A model generated the notes under the pieces. It worked only from the letters and a program-made list of their open reading frames with translations, did not search any database and was not told where the DNA came from. A stretch of DNA of 64,000 bases from NCBI GenBank assembly GCA_023525975.1, contig CM042035.1, forward strand, positions 31,277,001-31,341,000, written 5' to 3'. Position numbers and translations under genes: made by a program. Origin of the DNA: Smallanthus sonchifolius. Taxonomy: Eukaryota > Streptophyta > Magnoliopsida > Asterales > Asteraceae. Shown here one piece after another: positions 12,418 to 23,574 of the stretch (its first letter is position 1; each line of letters starts with the position of its first letter).

Positions 12418-13733
12418 AAATTAATTTTTCTTAATTCAATTCATGGAAGTTAAATTTTATTTCCTTTAAATTTTCTGTATAGTTCTTTTAAGTTTCAAAT
12501 ATTTTACAAAAACAAAAACAAAATAGAAAATGGAGAAAATTTCAAAGTTAACTTGAGGAAAGAGGAAATGATAGTACATCAGAAATGATCTAAACGTCAC
12601 AGACTGCTTATATGGGAAATGATTGCGTCATGCTTACTTAATTGTTTAAATTATTATGTTTTTAATCTGCTTATTTACAAGTAATTTGAATTGTCAGTAG
12701 GCTGTATGCGTCTTTGAATCACTAGTAGTGTGGAAACTAAATCTAAATTACAACTGTGATTTGAACCCATGTTTGCAAGTGTGTGTGCGTAAAAGAATAG
12801 AAAAGATCATTATCAGATAAAGGATGTTAGATTTTGCAAAAAATTTCTTTTGAGGTCAGTTTCGGGTTATGTCGTTAGCACAATTAATGCGGTTCATCTC
12901 ACTGCCCATACTCACAAGTATGCAAGGAGAGATTGAATCAAGACATGTCTCTACATTAACCGTTGAGCATGTATTCACCCTTGAATCACTCCTGATTCAT
13001 TGAAATCAAATCCAGATAAAAGTTGGATCCCCTTACCTTAAAACTCAAACACCATATATATTATCCTGAATCATAATACTGATATTCAATGAAGAAAATC
13101 AAATGAAACCAAGACAAATGAATCACTTGATTCTGAATCTTATGATTCCTGATAATCCTTATGGATTCTGCTTGATTTTTCCTGTGCTAATAGATGTAAC
13201 TTCATTCTGAAAATTTAGAAAATCATTGGGAAAATCTTAGATGCCTTGAGATAATGCAACTTACATTAGCATAGCATATCAGTGGGGTACACGTTGTATA
13301 TCTTATAGTTAATACCTTAATACACAAGAATGTGATACAAAGATGCTTATAGTTTCAAATCTTATAATATTGTCAACTTGAATTACTTGTTTATGTGCTT
13401 ATTACATATGAATAAATAGTAATCCATGACATGATCCCATATTCTTTGATGTTTATATTGTATCGTTTTTGCTAAAAGATAGCCTGATATCCTCTACTCG
13501 TGTCTTTGATCAAAAATAGTTTGTGTGAATACTTGTATATTTTTATTAGAAAAGATCAAAAAGATTTTAAATTTATGCATAGTTCAATTATATTCAGAAA
13601 AGCCAAAAATATTTGTGTTTAACCTTCCTAAACTGTATTTGAATCCTCTTGATTGAATATTTTTAACTTGTTCGTTATTTGACTTGAAATCTTCATAAAT
13701 TTGAGTTGAAAGTTTGCACACTTAAGGGTTTGT
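12418..13733 (+). other. Non-coding spacer between pol and the extra ORF of C
   Basis: AT-rich, with no long ORF. It links pol to the internal promoter-like array at 13734. Element E has a spacer of similar size in the same place. Nothing else was recognised in it. Confidence 0.6.
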
Positions 13734-13908
13734 GCGTACTTGTAAGTGCGCATGAAGTAAGCCCTGCGTACTTAATAAGTACACAAGAGTTAAGTCTTGC
13801 GCACTTGTAAGTACGTAAGAGTTAAGTCTTGCGCACTTGTAAGTACGTACAAGTTAAAACGTGCGCACTTGATAAGTACGCACGACCTTTTTGCGTGGGG
13901 TATATAAA
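13734..13908 (+). promoter_or_regulatory. Internal promoter-like array upstream of the extra ORF of C
   Basis: Five palindromes of the same type as in C's LTR start at 13734, 13766, 13799, 13831 and 13863, a period of 32-33 bp. They include GCGTACTTAATAAGTACAC and GCGCACTTGATAAGTACGC. The last ends 19 bp before TATATAAA at 13901-13908. The layout copies the LTR promoter, so it is read as a dedicated promoter for the downstream ORF. Transcription is inferred, not shown. Confidence 0.75.
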
Positions 13909-14045
13909 CCGGACTTAGAAAATTTTCAGAACCTTATCACTTTCAAACCGGTTCATATTACCTCCGACTTTCACTCAAAAATTCAAGTGTTCCAATCCGA
14001 TTTTTCGTCCCATTGCTAGTTTCATCACTTCATTACATCGATTTG

Positions 14046-14611
14046 GTGAGATTTTAGGCTTAATCCATCCACAAAAATCTTGATTTTGGACCGATTATCT
14101 TAGGTTTTTTGTTCGAGATTGTTAGACATATTTTGGGTTGTTTGGGTAATACCTAATAATTAAAACTTGTTAATAATCATTAATCGATCACTAATCTTCC
14201 TCTAATTGTCCATTCGACTCTTTGATTTTGAATTTGGGCTCGAATCTGAACCGACGGTTGCTTCGTTCGACTGTTAGAACAAAATAGGTCAAGATTAGCA
14301 GGTACTAGGTGTTGATATTGGTCCCATAAGGTAGTATCTTTGATTCCAACCTAGTGGCGACCCTATACAAACCAAATTTTGAACATCAAGTTGGATTTCA
14401 AACTTCTGAATTTATCACCAAGTACGTTTCCTGCGCACTTGTTAAGTACGCAAGAGGAAACTACTGCGTACTTGCTAAGTACGCAGGATCAACACTTGGC
14501 AAAAATTCCTAAGTCTGAAATTCAGTTCAAAGAGTAACTGCTATACTGAGTCGTGTTTATTCATTTCCAATGATATGTGTTGTTCTGATTCTGTTTTCTG
14601 TGTTTTTGCAG
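14046..14611 (+). other. Probable leader intron before the extra ORF of C
   Basis: A textbook plant acceptor (T-rich tract then TTTTTGCAG, ending at 14611) lies three bases before the ATG at 14615. A plausible donor G|GTGAGA is at 14046. Two more palindromes lie inside, at about 14433-14451 and 14466-14484 (GCGTACTTGCTAAGTACGC). The donor is only one candidate; the acceptor is the stronger signal. Confidence 0.5.
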
Positions 14612-14614
14612 ATC

Positions 14615-15718
14615 ATGGCTCGGGCGTTTACTAACGAATTCAACATGTTAGCTAACACTGAACCTGAGTGGAAGGGTGCAGCATTGCAGTACAGAGACAT
14701 AGTTGATTTCTTGAACCGTTCAAGAATCAGCTACGCCATTTCTGCTGACCCGATCATGTCAAGACCCTACGTCGAGCAGTTTTGGGAGACTGCGGAGCAC
14801 GACTGCACGGTAACCCCCAACGTTATAAGGGCTACCGTTGCTGGTCATGCTATTGCTTTCTCTAAAGATACTATAAGAAGGGTCCTTCAATTCAGAGATC
14901 TCGCGACCGACCCGACAGCCTATCCAGACTACTTTGTGGACGGCTGTTGGAGACAAAGAATGGGCTATGTCGGTGCGAGGGACTATGCTTCATACAAGAA
15001 GATGTGGGTGTTAGACCAATGGAGATACTTCGCCCACGTCATGATCATGTGCATCTCATCAAGGAAAGCTGGGAAAGATGCCATGGGTCATGACCTTGCA
15101 GCAGCCATGGTCGGCCTTTCTCTCAACAAGGGCTACAACTTCTCCCGCTACATCTGTAAGGCCATCAATGACCAGATCAACACAGCGGAGAGGTTTCGGT
15201 TCTTGTTATACCCTCGGTTTGTGCAACTTCTGATTAATGACGCGTTGCTAAACCTTCCTGCTATAGGGGAGAGACTGCAAGTAAAGAGGGTGGACAAAAG
15301 AGTATTCGCCCAATTCTTAAAGCCAGGCAGTGTAGATCCTACCCCTGTGCATACAGAACTATTTGACCACCTCATCAATGAAGCATATGTGGCCCCTGGT
15401 GACTGGAGATGGTACAGTCACGACTCGGAGCCGGAATTGAGTGAACACTCCGACAAACAACAGGAACAACAAGGAGAGGAAATGGAGAGTGATGATGGAT
15501 CGTCTGATGATGGAGACGACGAAGGAGGAAATGATGGTGCTGAGGGATCCGACTCGGAAGAGACTGAGTCAGATTCTTCCTATTCCGATGATGCACCGTC
15601 GCAGGTACACTCAAGGAGAACGGCTAAGGTAACCCTACCTGAGTCGTCCTCCAAGAGAAAGCGACAGTTCTCTAGCAGCGAATACGAGCCAGACTCTGAC
15701 TCTGACGCTGCTATATAA
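14615..15718 (+). CDS. Extra ORF (aORF) of element C, FW-x-TA domain protein, truncated
   Basis: Start chosen at the ATG just after the probable splice acceptor; 367 residues. Residues about 25-230 form a domain shared with the ORFs at 20506-23186, 24957-27782 and 41637-45932: FLNRSRISYAISADP, then QFWETA, then WRYFAHVMIMCISSRKAGKD, then YNFSRYI and FLLYPRFVQLLI. The C-terminal third is very acidic (ESDDGSSDDGDDEGGND) and ends in a Ser/Asp repeat. No signal peptide, membrane span or catalytic motif was recognised. Its place after pol matches the env-like ORF of Sireviruses, but I see no envelope feature. Relatives are 900-1,430 codons long, so this copy has lost its coiled-coil middle and conserved C-terminus. 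Function is unknown. Confidence 0.75.
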   Translation: MARAFTNEFNMLANTEPEWKGAALQYRDIVDFLNRSRISYAISADPIMSRPYVEQFWETAEHDCTVTPNVIRATVAGHAIAFSKDTIRRVLQFRDLATDPTAYPDYFVDGCWRQRMGYVGARDYASYKKMWVLDQWRYFAHVMIMCISSRKAGKDAMGHDLAAAMVGLSLNKGYNFSRYICKAINDQINTAERFRFLLYPRFVQLLINDALLNLPAIGERLQVKRVDKRVFAQFLKPGSVDPTPVHTELFDHLINEAYVAPGDWRWYSHDSEPELSEHSDKQQEQQGEEMESDDGSSDDGDDEGGNDGAEGSDSEETESDSSYSDDAPSQVHSRRTAKVTLPESSSKRKRQFSSSEYEPDSDSDAAI

Positions 15719-15845
15719 AGACAAAGCAGCGAATATGAGCCAGACTCTGACTCTCGGTTTGCTATACAAAGACCCAACAGCTCTCAGTCTAAAGAACAGG
15801 GCGCATGAATGCTATACAAAGACCCAGCAGCTCTCGGTTTGCTGC
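15660..15845 (+). repeat. Tandem duplications at the cut end of element C
   Basis: The segment AGCAGCGAATAYGAGCCAG plus GACTCTGACTCT occurs at about 15675 and again at about 15727. The phrase GCTATACAAAGACCCA followed by CAGCTCTC occurs twice further on, near 15760 and 15813. These local duplications end the aORF and abut the gag of B. Confidence 0.6.
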
Positions 15846-16630
15846 TTCAACTCGGCCATGTATTTTGGGCAATTCCTCTTCTAGTGTCCAGTTACATCAG
15901 AATAAAAACACTTAACATTCTTTAGAGGTTTCTTGGCAACAGCTTTGGCTTTGCCTTTGCCTTTGCCCTTGCTCTTGAAGCCTTTCATGCCTTTTCCCTT
16001 GGCCTTAGATTTCTTAACTCGACCTTCTTTGATCATTAGCACTGAACCAGAGATAGCAGGAGTTCGTATATTCATCTCGGCAGTCTTTAGCATCATATGC
16101 AACTCCGGGATGGTCTTGTCCCAAGCATTCATATTGTAATTCAGAGTGAATTGATCATATGATTTTGGCAGTGAGTTGAGGATTTTATCCCCGGCCAATT
16201 CATTGCTTAAGGGGGATTCAAGACATGCTAGATGATCAATATATCCCTTCATTTTCAGCACATGGGTACTGACAGAAGAACCTTCTTGCATGCGATAGCT
16301 TATTAGTGATCTCATCACCTCGAAGCGTTCATGACGGGCCTGCTGCACGAACATTTCATGCAGTTGCTTGATCATATCGTATGCAGGTATGTCCACCAGA
16401 TTCTTTTGAAGTTCTGGTATCCTGGACGCCAGCATCAAGCAAGAGACCTTGATATAGTCATTAACATGCTTATCCCAGGTCTTATGGGCTTGGCCCGTAG
16501 TAGCGGCTGGTTCTTCCGGGATTGGTCCCTCGAGAACATACAGTTTGTTCTCAGCCTTGATAACAATTGTTAAATTTCGGTACCAGTCCAAGATTGTCCG
16601 GTTTCGTTCGAGCCATCAAACAAACTACCA
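15846..16630 (-). pseudogene. gag of element B, displaced 11 kb from its pol
   Basis: The minus-strand ORF from about 16591 begins MDWYRNLTIVIKAENKLYVL, the start region of Tork-type copia gag. It continues through the retrotrans_gag region (YMARASRIPE-like, here SCLMLASRIPEL; MQEGSSVSTHVLKMKGYI) and a Lys/Gly-rich linker (GKGKGKAKAVAKK) to a CCHC knuckle at 15850-15900. In the knuckle, CFYSDVTGH has Ser for the second Cys, and a TAG follows where Trp is usual. It fits the missing half of the pol at 2428-4986 in strand and family. Confidence 0.85.
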
Positions 16631-17749
16631 GACTGGTAGACTGGTCTAAGGGATAACAAAATAATAAATCTGCTATCGCCCACTGTCACACCCGACAAAT
16701 TCCAGTTAACTTAGTTAACTCAAATCCAGTTATTTCTTAAACGAGTTAACTCATTCCAAGTCTAAGGGACTAATTTTGTCCATACTTAAACTAAAACTAC
16801 AAGGACTAGTGTGTATTTAACCTAAACTCAATCATGTTGACTTTAGAGAGTCAAAATTAAGTGTAATCTTTCCTGTTGACTTTGTAAAGTCAAACTACAA
16901 TTGCTCTTCACTCAAATTCGCTACTCATAACTGAATAACTGGCCGAATTCATAACCGAAATATTATTAATGGCATTATCGTTCAACATTGAGTCGTTATT
17001 GAGTGTTAATGATTCAAATTAATCCCAATTATGGGCATTCAAGTCGAAACCGTCAAACCTAGGGTTTTAGTTCATCGAATTCGACCATTTCGTGTCTTAT
17101 CCTTGAAATAAAACTCTCCAAACACCTTAATCACGTCAATCAGAAGCATTAGCACAGTTCAATTCAGTTGGAGGAGGAGCCGTAGTCGTTGGAGACCAAA
17201 CTCGTCGAAGCCGAGATCCCTTTTTGTCGAATCCCATTAATTCGGAATCCTTTCTGGTAATTAAACATAACCTTAGTTTCGTTTCCATGCCTACAATGAA
17301 AGCCCTATACTAATTCGAGTATATAACATCAAATTAGTGATGAACCGATTCTAGGGTTCATCACATTTTGGGTTTAAACGATGACTGATCTAAACGAAAC
17401 GTTAATCTAATTACCTTACATGAGTAGTTTCGCAATCTAATACTCTGTAATAGCCCTGTGAATTCAACCTTTTTAATTATCGGATTCGATCGATTTAATC
17501 CCATGTTCAACCTAGGGTTTTCGGGATTTTAAACTAAGAATTAACTAACTAAAACTTATTGTTTTTGCAAGTAAACTCCTATACAGATTCGCAATCTATA
17601 GATAAACAAAACAAATATGTTATTTCATTCAATCAAAATAGTAATTGGTAGTATTTGGATGGGTTTGGTCCGAATTTGCGATTGGGGGAAGAACACAGGA
17701 GGGGTAAGGGTCAAAACCATTTGAAACGGAATCCTTATGCGATACCCTA

Positions 17750-17815
17750 GCGGGCTGGACTAGTTAAAGCGCATGGCTGATTGGGGAGAGACCCGGGTTC
17801 AAGTCCCTCTAACCC
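17750..17815 (+). other. tRNA-like relic with a Pol III B-box match inside the solo LTR
   Basis: GGTTCAAGTCC at 17796-17806 matches the B-box consensus GGTTCRANYCC. About 30 bp upstream, TAGTTAAAGCGC resembles a tRNA D-arm/A-box. I could not fold it into a complete cloverleaf with a paired acceptor stem, so it is not called a tRNA gene. Confidence 0.4.
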
Positions 17816-18456
17816 CAATGTATTTTTGAACCACTTTTTAAGTGTTATTTTTAAGTAAAACCAATTCCTTTATTATTTTATTAATATATAAATACGTTTT
17901 GAACCCGGAAAACTCCCGTAGAGTCGGGATTGAATTTATAATACACTTTTGAGTATTTTTCTTAAATTAAAAATAATATAATTTATTATATTATTCCCTA
18001 AACTATTACGAACGTTCAAACAGTGATTTATTATTAATTTTCGGGTTTGGATTTTATTACTTGTCATAATAATTATGCTCACGTTTTAAAATAACATAAT
18101 CATTTATATTATCACTCAAATCTATTATTTAACTCAATAAAAATACCCAAAATAATATGTTATATTCTTAACTTGTAAATGATGACGTTTTGTACATAAC
18201 ACGTTCATATTAAATAATAAACTAGGAAATCTTAGATTCCCGATGACACGTTGTCTATCCGTTGATTCTAAATATGTGATAGGACATTAAATTCTTTCGT
18301 GTCGTCGTAAGTAAATCCCATGTCTCTCTAACAGTTGTGAATCGTATTCGAGGACATCGTTAGATTGTCCGCTAGCAAACTCTTGTGTTTGTATTGCATC
18401 CTTGTGCGGTATTGTTTACTACGCTTTACACAAACTCATGTGAATTTCACGGCCCC

Positions 18457-18650
18457 TTTTACTTGTTTTCCTGTTGGGGAGAAACATGTACACAAATAAA
18501 CATCTTTTACTTGTTTTCTTGTTGGGGGAGAAACATGCACACAAGCAATCATACTTTTACTTGCTTTCCCGTTGGGGGAGAAACAGGCATACAAAAAAAA
18601 AATTATGTTACTTGCTTTCCCGTTGGGGGGAGAAGCAGGTATATAGATAA
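18457..18650 (+). repeat. Four tandem hairpin units inside the solo LTR
   Basis: Units of about 48-51 bp start near 18457, 18505, 18555 and 18606. Each reads ACTTGYTTTC, a GTTGGGG core, then GAGAARCA. The arms pair as TGTTT/AAACA in units 1-2 and TGCTT/AAGCA in unit 4; unit 3 has one mismatched arm. Confidence 0.75.
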
Positions 18651-19343
18651 ACACGGATCCCATAATATTTCACTACCACTTGTTTACCTAAGTGCGAACA
18701 CTATCATTGAAAGTCCTCACACACATCGAACCGTTAATATGGATCTTAGCGTGCTAATGTTTAGAAGTGCTACTGGGTTTGACAAACCCCACCCAGGTTA
18801 GTCACGCTAACTCGATTGGAGGTCGAACTGGTGAAATGTTAGCCTACTCACATTTGTCAGAGTTGATATACTTGGCAGGAGGCATACAAACACAAACAGT
18901 CAGCTTCGGTTGCGAACGTTTAGAGTAACTTGTACATTGTCTAGATAACAATAGGTGTGACTTATGTATGTGGATCCTACAAACACTCAAACATTTTATT
19001 CACTTGTAAACCCGTGAACTCACCACCCTCGTGTTGACACTTTTTCTTACATATTTCTCAGGTTGCTAAGGTATAGGTTGCACACTTAGGACATGTATGG
19101 AGTCCTACTATCATTTCATCCTTATGCAAACATTTAAAACAATTTACTTGTCTTATTAGACTTGAGCGCATTTGTTTTGCGCATTTACTTTCTTGTTTAA
19201 ACATTTCCGCATTAACTATGAACTTTTATGATATTTCACTTATGTCCCATATAATGTCGTTCAATGTAACTAATGACTAACATCCCGGTTTGTCACACAC
19301 CAAACGGTAAAACTCTGTTAGTGGAATTTGGGGGGGTGTGACA

Positions 19344-19691
19344 CGCACTTACTCCAAGATCTTCATCTTTAATCCTGTCCTTATCCGCCTTGGTCTTCAG
19401 GTCTTCGTCTCTTTAGGGTTACAATATTTATTTACAAATACCCTAAAAATAAATAAATAAATAAAACCCTAACTATTACATCGGGGTTCTAAATAACCCA
19501 TAAAAAATACAAAGATAAGAAACAATCAACAAACAACACAACCACAGGTCTCTAGTGCTCCATTCATTCAACACAATCACAACAAACGAAAAAGGCTAGA
19601 TCTTTTGTCAACCAAAAGTTTTGACAAATAAAACAATAGACCGATTTTAAAAAAATATATCTAAACGCGCGTAAATGTGGCTCTGATACAA
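19344..19691 (-). other. Leader and primer site of element B
   Basis: This is a non-coding leader between the solo LTR and the LTR of B. The complement of a tRNA-Met primer site, GCTCTGATACAA, is at 19680-19691, with one mismatch to the consensus. A short AAAT microsatellite lies near 19450-19465. Confidence 0.7.
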
Positions 19692-19692
19692 C

Positions 19693-20502
19693 TGTTGTGA
19701 ATTATGGTATCAGTTTTAACTTTTAAAACAATAATTATTTAAACCTTTTAAATAAACAAATCATATATATTTTAGCGGAAGCATTTTAGTAGTACCATTA
19801 CCGGATTAGATCTGGATTCCATTCAGTGATCCGATTACACGCGTATAAATAATATTAAATAACCAACCATAAGGTGTTTAGATTTATACATTTGACGATA
19901 ACCAGATCTATAACACCTTAGTACAACAAACGTCATGCTAGTTGACACGTAGCAAAACGTCACACGAGATGCGTGAAGGGGAGTAGCCGATCATGACGGC
20001 GACGGCGGTGGTCCGGCTGGGCTGTGATGGCGGCGGTAGCGGTGGCGTCGGCCAGAAACGAGAGGAGGGGAAGAGAGGGGTTTCGAATTCTTTGTGGTGG
20101 CTAAGAACTTGATTAGGTTTTTAGGGTTTAGTTAAGGTTATACTTATAAACCTGTAACTTACATACTGGCACCTGAGATATTAACAGTTAATACCTCATA
20201 ATAATTAATTGTTTAATTATTAACCTTATATATTTTACTAATTAACAATAATCAGTAAAATCTAAGCTTTTAAATGTTTAACAGATTAAACATTTACTCC
20301 AAGAAAATAATTAATTAATCAGATAATTAATTATCTCACTCCCTGATAAATATTTCTCTAAATATTTATTCATCGTTTATTACATCCGTCTTTCGTGAAT
20401 AATATTTAACAATTAAATATATATTTGTTCATTGCCTAAGGTGTAACTCTTTGGATCGTACCTTAATAGTAACGTTGACTTAATTGACGATCGGACATCA
20501 TA
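19693..20502 (-). repeat. 5' LTR of element B
   Basis: It begins TGTTGTGAATTATGG next to the primer site and matches the LTR of H at 54543-55289. The outer nine or so bases, including the terminal CCAACA seen at 1538, are missing; the sequence passes into element D at 20503. Confidence 0.85.
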
Positions 20503-20505
20503 ATC

Positions 20506-23186
20506 CTATAGTTTGAACTTACACATCCACATATTCTTTCTTGTTACCGGATCAATCTCTTTGATTCTCTTACTCTTTTGAGGTTTAAGCTTTTCATACA
20601 TACCTGAATTACCTTCAGTACTTATCAAGTTTGCAATTGAATACGTAATTCCATTCCTTGATCTGTTAATTAATGGCTTAGTTGCAAGACCATTAACTTC
20701 ACATCTCGACAACGAATTGAAGTACTTAAGTCTAGGATTCAAATACTGTACACCATCAGCTCTCTTGATCACAAACAACTTGAAATCTTTATCATAAAAC
20801 CAGCTAAGAATTCTTCCAACACAATCTTCTTTATTTACATACTTAGCATTCAATACCGGGGGTGATGGTGACATGAGCAACAAATTCTTCCAACTATTCA
20901 CTAACTCTACCCACTTCGCTTTCGTCATACCTGTATCCCTATACATCACAGGTTCTTCAGGCTTTCCATCATGAACAGTATTAGAATCATGCACGGTAAC
21001 GTCTTCGTCAGAGTCAAATGATTCTGCCATTTCTTCTAAAGTTTCTTCAGGAATAACATTGTCATGGATAAAGTTAAAAGGCACATTAAGACCATCACAA
21101 CCTTCATAAGTAAGCTTTGCAATATCTTTTTCAATTTCCAACTCTACTCTCTCTTCTTCTTCAATCTCAGACTCTTCATCTTCAAGGACATCGTCATCAA
21201 TCATGTCATCTAACCCAGATAAGCATTTAATCTTGTCTGCTTCATCTAAGTAAGAGTCTTCAAAAAATGAGTTATTAATCAATTCCATATCCAAAGCCTC
21301 CACAGTCATTCCATGTACACTTGACTGAATTGTTTGCCCAAATGTACTAGACTCCCCCTGGGCTAGAGTTCACTTCAGCGTGTTGACGCTCACCCTTGTC
21401 TCAGCTTCAGGATCATCATCTTCATCATGACCTCTGTTAATTCCACTTGTATGACAAGCTTCTTCAGTAGCAGGTTTCTCCCCCTGAGCGTCAAAACGCT
21501 CTAACAGCTGTGAGATAAGAAACTACATCTCTTCAATCTTCTATTTTGAGATTGAATCTTCTGCTGTCTTTGAAAAGCATCAGCTTGCAATACATCAACC
21601 TGTCCTTGAAGACCCATTACTTGAGCCTCTAAACATGTAACTTTAGCTTCTAAGGTTGTAATCTTGGTACTCTATGATGTTGTTGAAGGACTAGCCTGAT
21701 CTTGATTAGTATGAGTAACAGTAGGAGTTCCTTGCAGAGTCGTAGTCTGGGATGACAGTTGAGATATTATCAAGGAATCCACAAATGTCGTATACGCATC
21801 TACCTGAGCACTTGCCTTTGCCATCATCTCCTTTTTAGATTTTGAAGTATAAGGCTCAAAATTCAAAATCAGAAGTCTCGTCTCGCAATGTTCTTTTGCC
21901 TAAAGTAGCCTCGTGCTGACTTTCTCCTTGGCGATTTCACTTTCTTCTTGCTCAAAGACTTTTTCCTGATAACACCTGCACCGGCAAGAAAAGTCTAACT
22001 TCTTGGAACAATTGCCAAATCTTCATAATGATCTGAACCAAAGTCTGGAAAATCATTGTCATCACTATTACCATCTTCTACAGAGCTTGAGCTAGAACTA
22101 TAACTAGTACTAGTCTCTTCAGCTTCCACATTCTCACCTTGAGGATGTGATTGGACATTGTCCACGTTCTGATCTTCTTCTTTATTTTTTGTTTCAACTT
22201 CATTTTCTACTTCAGCTTCAGGTTCTATCACATTCTGTTCAATAACAGGCTCTTGTACTTGTTGCTGAACCTGGGGTTGTACAATAGGTTGTTGAGGTTG
22301 AACTTGGGGTTGGAGTTGGACTTCTTGTTATTGATGTAGTAGTTGTTGCTGTTGGGCTTGGGTTTGCTCTTCATCAGGGTTTATCCGGTGGTCATTGGCT
22401 AGAGCAACATAATCAGGATTGATTATATGCCCGAAGAGTGGAGTAGACACTAGAATCAAAGCACGATTTTGCTGCTTGATATTATTGCAGTCCGTGAAGA
22501 TTATCTTTGTCATAGGTGTGAGGTTAAGTCGTTGAGCCAACAGCGATAGGTTTGGGATAAGATGGTTGAGTATAACTTGACAAAATCTTAGGTACAATAG
22601 GAACCCTTGACCTTCTGGTGGAGTAATCTATGCAACCAACTCTATATAGATGTAAAGAGCAAAGTTGAACTCCTTGTTCTGTGTTAATGTAACCATTGCA
22701 GTTTGAAGTGAAGACTTTAGCCCGACAGTTCCCGCCTTCCTTGGTGACAAACATTGTATGATCACATGCATGAAGTACCTCCATTGACCAACTAAACCTC
22801 CATTTCTCGCTTGTGAATCATTGGCACGACTCTTTAACCCATCCGGTGGAAACACCCCATAATGAGCATGTTCAGGAGCATCAAAGGTTCGTCATTATTC
22901 CCTCCTAATGTCAAAGCCTCCCTAATAGTCTGCACCAAGATCACTATAGGTTGATTATTCATTGTATCCCTAATCACATTTGGATCCACTGTGCAATCTT
23001 GAGCAACTGTATCCCAGAACTGTTGTATATAGTTTAGACTGATAATGGGATTAGCAGATAACGCCACTCTAAGTCTTGATCGATTCAGGAATGTGATTAT
23101 TTCTCTGTAGTTCCTGCTTCCAAAAGATCAGGATCAAGTAATGCCACCTGATTATGCTTGTACTCAACACGATGATTCATCGGCAT
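20506..23186 (-). pseudogene. Broken aORF of element D
   Basis: The likely start is ATG at 23184-23186. The N-terminal domain follows after an early frameshift: FLNRSRLRVALSANPII, then QFWDTVAQDCTV, QWRYFMHVIIQCLSPRKAG and RYPRFCQVILNHL, spread over three frames from 23100 to 22500. The middle is Gln/Pro-rich and then acidic (22370-21995). The C-terminal 267-residue block (21309-20506) is intact. It has a long acidic stretch followed by a conserved module: WFYDKDFKLFVIKRADGVQY, then LATKPLINRS and a basic end. That module recurs in E (GWKYDAERKLFIIRR) and I (ISWSYNAEKNEFTL). At least four frameshifts are needed. Function unknown. Confidence 0.75.
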
Positions 23187-23574
23187 AGGAGTAACATTAG
23201 ACTTTGCAATAATCGACACAAAACAAAAATAATAAGAAAAAAATATAAAAAATCAAAGTTTAAAAAAAATTTCACACAAAAAAAAAATGCTAAGTCCAAG
23301 TCACTACTACACCTAGAGGCTTAATAAGTTCTCTTAGAGTTGCAAGAGGCGAACTGAAAGTTCGCTAAAACGATTCAAATTATTCACAAAAAATCTAAGT
23401 CAAGTTTTAATGTTATCACGATGAAACCTAGCATGAATCTGATACTACTATCACCGATTAACACATATTTACTCTCAATTTCAGTTAACACTATCAAACT
23501 AACCATAAAATACCCACATATAGTCATACGCATCACGAACAAAATAACAACACAAATTAATCCAACAACAGCCC

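Larger units (their letters stand above)
4987..15845 (+). mobile_element. Sirevirus-like copia element C, 3'-truncated, inserted in B
   Basis: On the plus strand: 5' LTR, tRNA-Met primer site, long leader, gag with CCHC and coiled coil, pol, a 1.3 kb gap, an internal promoter-like array, a probable intron and an extra ORF. The coding order and the long coiled-coil gag match Sireviruses, where an env-like ORF sits at this position. The 3' LTR and polypurine tract are gone. On the right the sequence runs straight into the gag tail of B, which itself lacks about 200 bp of protease. One deletion across the right junction would explain both losses. The exact left edge is either 4987 or 5003. Confidence 0.85.
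16684..19343. mobile_element. Gypsy-type solo LTR in the leader of B
   Basis: The 2,660 bp unit begins TGTCACACCC and ends GGGTGTGACA, the inverted ends typical of plant gypsy (Tekay-like) LTRs. No gag or pol is inside. It is flanked by CCCAC (16679-16683) and CGCAC (19344-19348), a 5 bp target duplication with one mismatch. It lies between the gag of B and its primer site, so removing it rejoins the leader of B. Confidence 0.85.

Noticed and set aside
15441..15632. ORFs overlapping the acidic tail of the C aORF
   Set aside because: They are other-frame shadows of GA-rich sequence; the sense ORF 14615-15718 has homologues in three other elements.
14615..15718. A true viral envelope gene because of its env-like position
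   Set aside because: No signal peptide, membrane span or surface-protein feature was seen; only the position agrees.
17750..17815. Functional tRNA gene
   Set aside because: The B-box matches, but I could not pair a full acceptor stem or anticodon arm.
18385..18801. A 138-codon plus-strand ORF with a repeated Cys/Gly-rich phrase
   Set aside because: It is a translation of the tandem hairpin units in a non-coding solo LTR; the opposite strand gives a similar open frame for the same reason.
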